Of a DNA stretch of 64,000 nt, positions 57,331 to 64,000 are shown piece after piece. Positions within the stretch are counted from its first letter, which is position 1. Each line of letters starts with the position of its first letter. The stretch is from contig NZ_FUXU01000004.1 in NCBI RefSeq assembly GCF_900167155.1, positions 1 through 64,000 on the forward strand, written 5' to 3'. The translations under genes were made by a program, and so were the position numbers. This DNA is from Enterovibrio nigricans DSM 22720 (GTDB lineage Bacteria; Pseudomonadota; Gammaproteobacteria; Enterobacterales; Vibrionaceae). The notes beneath the pieces are model-generated. The model was given only the letters and a program-made list of their open reading frames with translations. It ran no database searches and was not told where the DNA came from.

Positions 57331-59283
57331 TTATTTTTTCAAATCAACACTATATAGTGCAAAACCAACATCATCGGTGCCCACTTTTTTCATTGGGTAC
57401 TGGCCTTTTTCTTCAATGAATTTGGCTGCTTTTTCGCTCGGTGATGTTTCAAACACAATCTGTAGATCTTTATCGGTCTCAATCGGTGCAAACGACCAGT
57501 TGTTATCAGCCGTTGGCATGACTTCACCTTTCTCTGCGGTCACTTTACTGATGTAGTTCGCGACCACGGTGCGGTTTTCATCCGGTGATGCAAACGCAAT
57601 GAAGTCGTTACCTGTACCTGGGAATTTACCTAAGTATGCGCGATAGTTGTTCGCGGCTACCAAGAACGGTTGTGCAGGATCAACCGGCTTGCCATTGAAC
57701 GTCAATTGCTTGATACGCTCTGAGCGAGGGTTGATCAGGTTACATTCACCGTCGTAACGCGCGGGGTGGGTGATGTCGATCTGGTAGTTAACACCGTCGA
57801 TTACGTCGAAGTTGTAGGTGCGGAAACCGTCCCAGTTGATCAATGACTGCTGTGCAGTTGAATTCGGATCGATTTGGTTAAACTGACCGGCAGTACATTC
57901 CAGCCACTCTTTTACCTCTTTACCCGTGACTTTGACCGTCACCAGTGTATTGGGATACAGGTACAAATCGGCGGCGTTTCGGAATGTTAGCTCACCCGAT
58001 TCCACTTCGGTGAAGTTAGAAGGATCGTCTTTACGGCCACCGGCTTTAAAAGGGGCTGCAGCAGACAGAACAGGAATACCCGCCAGATCCGGATCGCTTC
58101 GAATGAAACGTTCTACGTAATCTTTTTGAGCCAAGTTAACGATCTGTACGGTTGGATCGTCCTGAACCAACGACAGGAAGCTGTACATGACGTCGTTTGC
58201 TTTACCGATAGGCTGGTTCACGAATTCGCGGGTCGCTTTGTGATCGTGTTCTAGTGCATCGAGCATAGCTGGATCGGCGTCTGCGAGGGATTTTCCATCA
58301 AAGATCGGACGAGATTCACTCTGAACAGGAGTAACAACCCATTCGTCACCTTGTTTGTCCAATTGCAGATCCATGATGCCTACGTGGCTACCCCACCGAC
58401 CCGGCATAACCGCGGCAACGTCTTTAATGGTGCCTTTTTTGTTGTCGACGCCTTGGATGTTGTCAAAGCCTTTGCCCGGGAAGACGGCGTGAGAGTGACC
58501 GAAAGCAATCGCATCGATACCCTCCACATCTGCCAAGTAGTAGACGGAGTTTTCAGCCATCGCTTTGTATTCATCTTGTGACAGACCCGAATGCGGGATA
58601 GCAACGATAACGTCCGCACCTTTTGCCTTCATCTCCGGTACCCACTTCTCGGCACTGGCTTTGATGTCTTCAGCAATGACTTTGCCTTCAAGGTTTTTCT
58701 TATCCCATACCAGAATTTGCGGTGGTACAAATCCGATATAACCCACTTTCACCAGATGCGCTTTGCCATCGGTGTCTGTCATCGTGTGTTCTTTGATGAT
58801 GTATGGCTGGAAGTACGGCTTGCCTGTGCTGGCGTCGTAAACGTTAGCTGAAATGTAGGGGAAATTTGCACCTTCCAACGTGATATCGAGGAAGTCTAGC
58901 CCATAGTTAAATTCATGATTACCGATGTTACCTACATCGTAATTAAGTTGGTTCATCGCCTTGTAAACAGGATGAACCTCGCCTTTTTCAATGCCTTTCG
59001 CGGCCATGTAGTCGCCCATTGGGCTACCTTGGATCAGGTCGCCATTGTCGACCAATACGCTGTTAACGACCTCATCCTGCGCCGCTTTGACTCTTGTAGC
59101 TGTACGAACCAAGCCGATTTTATCGCTTGGCGTGTCCTTGTAGTAGTCGTAATCCATCACGTTGGTATGAATATCGGTGGTTTCGATAATGCGCAGTTTG
59201 ATGGTTTCTGCCATAGCTGGGCTTGCCATCGTCATCATGCCCGCGAGAACGGCGATAGATAGCGGTTTAGCTGTCGGTTTCAT
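57331..59283 (-). CDS. cpdB: 2',3'-cyclic-nucleotide 2'-phosphodiesterase/3'-nucleotidase
   Basis: A periplasmic bifunctional enzyme that opens 2',3'-cyclic nucleotides and removes 3'-phosphates. ATG 59283 ([20 protein letters not shown]) gives 650 residues with a signal peptide, the usual size. The metallophosphoesterase motifs [28 protein letters not shown] and the His pair GHSHAVFPG are present. The C-terminal nucleotidase domain contains [11 protein letters not shown]-like [12 protein letters not shown]. An in-frame upstream start at 59316 would destroy the signal peptide. Intact. Confidence 0.95.
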   Translation of the reverse strand: MKPTAKPLSIAVLAGMMTMASPAMAETIKLRIIETTDIHTNVMDYDYYKDTPSDKIGLVRTATRVKAAQDEVVNSVLVDNGDLIQGSPMGDYMAAKGIEKGEVHPVYKAMNQLNYDVGNIGNHEFNYGLDFLDITLEGANFPYISANVYDASTGKPYFQPYIIKEHTMTDTDGKAHLVKVGYIGFVPPQILVWDKKNLEGKVIAEDIKASAEKWVPEMKAKGADVIVAIPHSGLSQDEYKAMAENSVYYLADVEGIDAIAFGHSHAVFPGKGFDNIQGVDNKKGTIKDVAAVMPGRWGSHVGIMDLQLDKQGDEWVVTPVQSESRPIFDGKSLADADPAMLDALEHDHKATREFVNQPIGKANDVMYSFLSLVQDDPTVQIVNLAQKDYVERFIRSDPDLAGIPVLSAAAPFKAGGRKDDPSNFTEVESGELTFRNAADLYLYPNTLVTVKVTGKEVKEWLECTAGQFNQIDPNSTAQQSLINWDGFRTYNFDVIDGVNYQIDITHPARYDGECNLINPRSERIKQLTFNGKPVDPAQPFLVAANNYRAYLGKFPGTGNDFIAFASPDENRTVVANYISKVTAEKGEVMPTADNNWSFAPIETDKDLQIVFETSPSEKAAKFIEEKGQYPMKKVGTDDVGFALYSVDLKK

Positions 59284-59496
59284 GGAGGTCTCCAAAGGAT
59301 CAAGGACTGAAAACATGCGTATTTTGCATACTCACAGAAGCAAAAGGTTACATTTCATCTGATTGTGTGATCTTCATCGTTACCTTGCTGCCCTTGTATC
59401 AAAGCAGAGTGACTAAAAATGTATACAGGAATAGTATTTTGTGGCTGAAAAGAAGGCGTGTATGTGAAGTGCTAATAACCAAACTGTTATAAAAAA

Positions 59497-59539
59497 TGAA
59501 ATTTTAGAATTTCAAGTAATATCATGAAATCTCTATAGT
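59497..59539 (+). promoter_or_regulatory. candidate cysG promoter with inverted repeats
   Basis: TGAAATTTTAGAATTTCA (59497-59514) is a perfect 7-bp inverted repeat, and a third half-site TGAAAT is at 59525. A -10-like TATAGT follows at 59534-59539, and no good -35 is seen. This pattern fits an activator-dependent promoter, perhaps controlled by CysB, but the CysB consensus is too loose to confirm. Confidence 0.4.
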
Positions 59540-59569
59540 GTCGTTCAAAGGACGGAAAAGGCTTTCACT

Positions 59570-60991
59570 ATGGATTACTTGCCAATATTCGCAAAACTGG
59601 ATGAACGACCGTGTCTCGTTGTCGGCGGTGGGGAAGTTGCGTGGCGTAAAACGCGCATGTTGCTCAAAGCAGGTGCAGCGGTCACTGTAGTCTCACCGGA
59701 CGCCGATCATGAAGTGGCGTCTGCCGCAGAACGTGGTGAGTTGGTGTGGGTGAAAGAGGCGTTTTCGCCACAGCACCTAGACAGAATGTTTTTGGTTATC
59801 GCAGCCACGGATAACCCTCTGGTGAATGAACTGGTTTCCAACGCGGCCAATGCCCGCAATGTGTTGGCTAACGTTGTTGATGACACGCCAAAATGTAGCT
59901 TTATTGTCCCTTCTGTCGTTGATCGCAGCCCGATTGTGATTGCAATTTCTTCCGCGGGTAAATCGCCCGTCCTTGCAAGACTATTACGTGAAAAACTCGA
60001 AACACTGATCCCTGCGCATATCGGTCGTATGGCGACGTTGGCGGGGGAGTTTCGTGACACGTTGAAAACCAAAGTCAAAACACTGACGGGACGTCGTAAA
60101 TTCTGGGAAATGGCCTTTGATGGACGTTTTGCTTCTTTGGTTGCTGCAGGCGATGAAAACGGCGCGAAAGCGGAACTGGAAAACCTGACCTCCGGTGTTT
60201 CTTTGCAAGGGGAAGTCGCGTTGATTGGTGCGGGCCCAGGCGACCCAGGTTTGCTGACGCTGCGTGCGTTGCAAGTGATGCAGCAAGCGGATGTGGTGCT
60301 TTATGACTATCTGGTCTCGGATGAAATCATGGAACTGTGCCGCCGTGATGCAGAACTGATTTGTGTCGGTAAGCGAGCGAGTTACCACAGCGTATCCCAA
60401 GAAGAAACCAATGCCATGCTGATCAAACATGCGCAGAACGGTAAGCGTGTCGTGCGCTTGAAAGGCGGTGACCCGTTTATGTTTGGTCGTGGAGGTGAAG
60501 AACTGCAGGTGTTGCAAGAAGCGGGCGTACCGTTTCAGGTTGTGCCCGGCATTACTGCCGCCGCAGGGGCTACCGCCTATGCAGGGATCCCGTTGACCCA
60601 TCGTGATTATGCACAAACGGCGATGTTCATTACGGGTCATTTGAAAAAAGAAGATGACAGTTTCCGTTGGGCAACGTTGGCACGCGGTCGTCAGACGCTC
60701 GTTATCTACATGGGTCTGATGAAAAGCGGGCACATTCAACAACAACTTATCCATCACGGCCGCGCACCGGATACCCCTGTCGCCATTATTGAAAATGGCA
60801 CCCGCGCAAATCAGAAAATCTACAAAGGACAATTAAGCGAGCTGGAATCATTGGCTGAGGGAGTGGGTTCGCCTGCACTTATTGTTGTCGGTGAAGTCGT
60901 TGAACTCGCAGACCAGTTGAGCTGGTTTGGAAAGCAATCATTCCATACGGCAGGTGACGCTCATGCATCTACCGTGGTTAATTTAGGCTAA
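59570..60991 (+). CDS. cysG: sirohaem synthase (trifunctional)
   Basis: Makes sirohaem from uroporphyrinogen III for sulfite reductase. The 473 residues comprise an N-terminal NAD-dependent precorrin-2 dehydrogenase/ferrochelatase ([17 protein letters not shown]) and a C-terminal SAM uroporphyrinogen methyltransferase ([32 protein letters not shown]). It is followed after 14 bases by cysD, so assembly of sirohaem and sulfate activation are coexpressed. Intact. Confidence 0.96.
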   Translation: MDYLPIFAKLDERPCLVVGGGEVAWRKTRMLLKAGAAVTVVSPDADHEVASAAERGELVWVKEAFSPQHLDRMFLVIAATDNPLVNELVSNAANARNVLANVVDDTPKCSFIVPSVVDRSPIVIAISSAGKSPVLARLLREKLETLIPAHIGRMATLAGEFRDTLKTKVKTLTGRRKFWEMAFDGRFASLVAAGDENGAKAELENLTSGVSLQGEVALIGAGPGDPGLLTLRALQVMQQADVVLYDYLVSDEIMELCRRDAELICVGKRASYHSVSQEETNAMLIKHAQNGKRVVRLKGGDPFMFGRGGEELQVLQEAGVPFQVVPGITAAAGATAYAGIPLTHRDYAQTAMFITGHLKKEDDSFRWATLARGRQTLVIYMGLMKSGHIQQQLIHHGRAPDTPVAIIENGTRANQKIYKGQLSELESLAEGVGSPALIVVGEVVELADQLSWFGKQSFHTAGDAHASTVVNLG

Positions 60992-61005
60992 GGAAAGTAC
61001 GAAGA

Positions 61006-61914
61006 ATGGAAGCCAAGACTCTTACCCACCTCAAGCAACTTGAGGCAGAAAGTATCCACATCATTCGTGAAGTGGCGGCAGAATTCGATAACCCGGTGAT
61101 GATGTACTCCATCGGTAAAGACAGTTCCGTCATGCTTCATCTGGCGCGAAAAGCGTTTTATCCGGGGAAAATTCCCTTCCCGCTTCTTCATGTCGATACG
61201 GATTGGAAATTCAAAGAAATGATTGAGTTTCGCGACCGAGCCGCAGAGAAGTATGGATTTGAACTACTGGTGCATAAAAACCCTGAAGGCATCGCGATGG
61301 GGTGTAGCCCATTTGTACACGGCTCATCCAAACACACGGACATCATGAAAACCCAAGGCCTGAAACAAGCCTTAGATAAATATGGTTTTGATGCCGCATT
61401 TGGTGGTGCGCGTCGTGATGAAGAGAAAAGCCGTGCGAAAGAGCGTGTTTATAGCTTCCGTGACAAGAACCATCGCTGGGATCCGAAAAACCAGCGTCCT
61501 GAGCTTTGGCATACGTATAACGGCCAGGTGAACAAAGGAGAAAGTATTCGCGTCTTCCCTCTGTCGAACTGGACTGAGCTTGATATCTGGCAATACATCT
61601 ACCTCGAAGGCATCGATATTGTGCCGCTGTATTTGTCCGAAGTTCGCCCTGTTGTAAATCGCGATGGTATGTTGATCATGGTTGATGATGACCGTATGGA
61701 ACTGCGTGACGGCGAGAAAGTGGAATACAAGAGTGTGCGCTTTAGAACGCTTGGTTGTTATCCGCTGACGGGGGCCGTTGAATCTGAAGCCAACACGTTG
61801 CCGGGCATCATTGAGGAAATGCTGGTTGCTACCTCAAGTGAGCGTCAAGGCCGAGCAATCGATCACGATCAGTCGGGCTCGATGGAATTGAAGAAACGTC
61901 AGGGATATTTCTAA
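61006..61914 (+). CDS. cysD: sulfate adenylyltransferase subunit 2
   Basis: Catalytic subunit that forms APS from sulfate and ATP. The 302 residues carry the PP-loop variant [17 protein letters not shown] at about residue 36 and the conserved DTDWKFKEM and [15 protein letters not shown] segments. It pairs with CysN directly downstream (10 bases). Intact. Confidence 0.96.
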   Translation: MEAKTLTHLKQLEAESIHIIREVAAEFDNPVMMYSIGKDSSVMLHLARKAFYPGKIPFPLLHVDTDWKFKEMIEFRDRAAEKYGFELLVHKNPEGIAMGCSPFVHGSSKHTDIMKTQGLKQALDKYGFDAAFGGARRDEEKSRAKERVYSFRDKNHRWDPKNQRPELWHTYNGQVNKGESIRVFPLSNWTELDIWQYIYLEGIDIVPLYLSEVRPVVNRDGMLIMVDDDRMELRDGEKVEYKSVRFRTLGCYPLTGAVESEANTLPGIIEEMLVATSSERQGRAIDHDQSGSMELKKRQGYF

Positions 61915-61924
61915 GGGATTAAGC

Positions 61925-63358
61925 ATGAACAGCGTAATTGAACAACAAGTGGCCGAGCTGGGTATTGAGGCCTATCTGGAGCAACACCAGAACAAATCCC
62001 TGCTACGATTTCTGACCTGTGGATCTGTAGACGATGGCAAGAGTACGCTTATCGGCCGTCTGCTGCATGACTCTCACCAAATTTATGAAGATCAATTAGC
62101 CGCGATCCATTCAGACAGTCAAAAAGTAGGTACCACGGGCGAGAAGCCGGATCTGGCACTACTGGTTGATGGCTTGCAAGCCGAGCGCGAGCAAGGGATC
62201 ACGATCGATGTTGCGTACCGTTATTTCTCAACGCGACCGCGTAAATTCATCATTGCTGATACGCCGGGGCATGAGCAGTACACCCGCAACATGGCAACGG
62301 GGGCATCGACCTGTGATCTGGCTGTGATCTTGATTGATGCGCGTAAAGGCGTATTGGATCAAACCCGTCGTCACTCTTACATCGCGAGTCAGCTAGGTAT
62401 CCGACAGTTTATCGTTGCTGTGAACAAGATGGACTTGGTGGGATTTGAGGAATCACGCTTTGAAGAAATCAAAGCGGAGTACTTGGAATTTGCCAAGAAG
62501 CTGAATCGCAATATCAACATTCAGCTGGTACCGCTGTCGGCACTTGAAGGCGACAACGTGGTCGAGCGTAGCGCACAGTCTCCATGGTATGAAGGTGACA
62601 CGCTGCTGACCATGCTGGAAACCGTGGATGTCAGCAGCGACAAGGACAAAGGACCTTTCCGTCTGCCTGTGCAATACGTTAATCGACCAAATCTCGATTT
62701 TCGTGGATTTTCGGGCACGATTGCTGGTGGCTCAGTACGCCCTGGTGACGAAGTCAAAGTATTGCCATCAGGCAAGACGTCAACGGTAGAGCGTATTGTG
62801 ACATTTGACGGGGATCTTGAGTTTGCGCATGCAGGTCAAGCCGTGACGCTGACGCTAACCGACGAGATTGATTGCAGCCGTGGTGATTTGATTGTACCCG
62901 TGTCAGAAGCGTATCAAGCAACCAGCAAACTGGCGGCGAGTATTGTGTGGATGGATGAGTCACCGCTTGAAGTTGGCCGTCAATACGACATTAAAGTCGC
63001 TGGTAAGAAAACGGTCGGTGCCGTGAGTAAAATCCGTCATCAGGTCGATATCAACTCGCTGGAGACGTTTGACACAGATAGCTTGCCGTTAAATGGCATT
63101 GCTGAGTGTGAAGTGGAATTAACCGAGTCAGTATCTCTGGATCTTTATCAAGATTGTGCGGATACCGGCGGCTTTATTGTGATAGATCGCCTGACCAATG
63201 TGACAGTGGGCGCAGGCATGATCAATGCGTTACTTTATGATGCGAATGTGCAGACAAATAGCGTGGATATCTCCGCGTTTGAAGTTGAACTCAACGCGTT
63301 GGTTCGTAAGCACTTCCCACATTGGAATGCCCGCGACATCAGTAAGCTGTTGGGGTAA
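61925..63358 (+). CDS. cysN: sulfate adenylyltransferase subunit 1 (GTPase)
   Basis: GTPase that drives APS synthesis by CysD. The 477 residues include G1 [17 protein letters not shown]3 [12 protein letters not shown] and G4 VNKMDLVG, followed by EF-Tu-like beta-barrel domains. It is not fused to an APS kinase (CysC) domain, so a separate cysC is expected beyond the window. The SLC13 permease starts five bases later. Intact. Confidence 0.95.
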   Translation: MNSVIEQQVAELGIEAYLEQHQNKSLLRFLTCGSVDDGKSTLIGRLLHDSHQIYEDQLAAIHSDSQKVGTTGEKPDLALLVDGLQAEREQGITIDVAYRYFSTRPRKFIIADTPGHEQYTRNMATGASTCDLAVILIDARKGVLDQTRRHSYIASQLGIRQFIVAVNKMDLVGFEESRFEEIKAEYLEFAKKLNRNINIQLVPLSALEGDNVVERSAQSPWYEGDTLLTMLETVDVSSDKDKGPFRLPVQYVNRPNLDFRGFSGTIAGGSVRPGDEVKVLPSGKTSTVERIVTFDGDLEFAHAGQAVTLTLTDEIDCSRGDLIVPVSEAYQATSKLAASIVWMDESPLEVGRQYDIKVAGKKTVGAVSKIRHQVDINSLETFDTDSLPLNGIAECEVELTESVSLDLYQDCADTGGFIVIDRLTNVTVGAGMINALLYDANVQTNSVDISAFEVELNALVRKHFPHWNARDISKLLG

Positions 63359-63363
63359 CGACG

Positions 63364-64000
63364 ATGACGTGGGATCAATCTCTGGTATTGGGTTTGCTGT
63401 TAGCGGTTGTCGCGGGCTTGGTGTTTACCAAGATCAAACCGGCAATCTTGTTTGCGGCAATGGCGTTTATCGCCTTTCAATCAGGATTGATCAGCGTGGA
63501 AGCGATGGCGGAGAACTATACAAACAGTTCTTTGCTGACTCTGGTGCTGTTGATCCTTGCGTCGGCAGCGCTGGAGAAAACACGCTTGGTCAGCTGGGTG
63601 AGTGGCCAGCTTTCCAGTGGTGAGCTCGGTACAGTGGTGGCCAAGCTTGGCTTATCTACGGCATTTTTGAGCTCTTTTACCAACAATACCGCCGTTGTAG
63701 TTTCATTGATTGGTGCAGTTAAACGTAATCGTCGCCACGCACCGTCAAGGTTGCTTATTCCCTTGTCTTACGCTGCCATTTTAGGTGGCACCCTAACGTT
63801 GATTGGTACCTCAACCAACCTCATTATTAACAGCTTTGTTGAAAGTTCAGGCTTACCTACGCTCGGCTTTTTTGCGCCTTCAACCATAGGGCTGGCGGTC
63901 TTAGCGGGGGGGCTGTTGGTGTTGATCCCCTTTTGTTATCTTCTGCCTGATTATGATGATCATAATGAAGGCGACCTGCCGTATGTACTGGAAGCTGCGA
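63364..64000 (+). CDS. SLC13-family permease, cut by the window end
   Basis: The first 212 residues of an inner-membrane transporter of the divalent anion/Na+ symporter (SLC13) group. It begins MTWDQSLVLGLLLAVVAGLV and has a strand of hydrophobic segments. The two SLC13-like motifs SSFTNNTAVVV and GTSTNLIIN are seen. In Vibrionaceae a permease of this kind, usually with TrkA-C domains in its middle, lies between cysN and cysC and is thought to import sulfate. The C-terminal half is outside the window. Confidence 0.87.
   Translation, partial: MTWDQSLVLGLLLAVVAGLVFTKIKPAILFAAMAFIAFQSGLISVEAMAENYTNSSLLTLVLLILASAALEKTRLVSWVSGQLSSGELGTVVAKLGLSTAFLSSFTNNTAVVVSLIGAVKRNRRHAPSRLLIPLSYAAILGGTLTLIGTSTNLIINSFVESSGLPTLGFFAPSTIGLAVLAGGLLVLIPFCYLLPDYDDHNEGDLPYVLEAA

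Noticed and set aside
59984-60832. 282-residue minus-strand open frame opposite cysG
   Set aside because: Antisense shadow of a well-conserved gene, with no domain.
1-64000. CRISPR array, rRNA or tRNA genes
   Set aside because: No regularly spaced direct repeats, rRNA-like segments or tRNA cloverleafs were noticed on either strand when reading by eye.

Overview
The window looks like a chromosomal segment of a gammaproteobacterium, most likely a member of the Vibrionaceae (Vibrio/Photobacterium/Enterovibrio/Grimontia group). This rests on protein sequence similarity as I recognise it and on the familiar order dnaB-alr-pgi, zur-dusA-pspG, cysJIH and cysG-cysD-cysN-SLC13 permease. No rRNA, tRNA or CRISPR array was seen.

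Layout. (1) 0-8 kb: dnaB, alr, an outer-membrane barrel gene and pgi. A 1.8 kb islet between the barrel gene and pgi holds a Calx-beta protein fragment, an XRE regulator, an HNH nuclease and a yjbQ gene with a lost 3' end. (2) 8-19.8 kb: cheX, zur, a malY-nhaC unit divergent from a LacI-type regulator with two identical 13-bp palindromes, a YqhD-like reductase with a MarR regulator, a porin, an integrase stub, dusA, pspG with a sigma-54 promoter, and a small outer-membrane protein. (3) 19.8-42.2 kb: a large PQQ-dependent alcohol oxidation region with an ABC exporter, beta-propeller, two solute-binding proteins, cytochrome c-550, quinoprotein dehydrogenase, MOSC protein, aldehyde dehydrogenase, NosR-like electron-transfer protein, pqqABCDE, an M16 protease, a LuxR-type response regulator, and a NosP/NahK-like FIST protein and hybrid kinase. 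(4) 42.4-46.7 kb: cysJIH. (5) 46.8-55.1 kb: a second quinoprotein gene set (dehydrogenase, cupredoxin, binding protein and small periplasmic proteins), a SoxYZ-like carrier / metallohydrolase / CxxxCW-protein operon and a LysR regulator. (6) 55.2-64 kb: fklB, an OapA/YtfB protein, elaA, cpdB, cysG, cysD, cysN and a cut-off SLC13 permease.

How the parts fit. Regions 3 and 5 together form a periplasmic alcohol oxidation system. PQQ is made from the PqqA peptide, two quinoproteins oxidise alcohols, cytochrome c-550 and a cupredoxin take the electrons, and an aldehyde dehydrogenase finishes the oxidation in the cytoplasm. Both dehydrogenases carry the Asp-x-Asp pair that marks lanthanide-dependent enzymes.

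The most striking observation is that seven genes of this system appear broken: in-frame stops in the beta-propeller gene, one binding-protein gene, pqqE and the second dehydrogenase; single-base frameshifts in the first dehydrogenase and the M16 protease; and a frameshift with probable deletion in the NosR-like gene. The cys, dnaB, pgi, dusA and cpdB genes around them read through cleanly. The clean genes inside the system (pqqABCD, aldehyde dehydrogenase, the kinase and the relay operon) suggest recent, function-specific decay. Sequencing error cannot be excluded for the single-base events.
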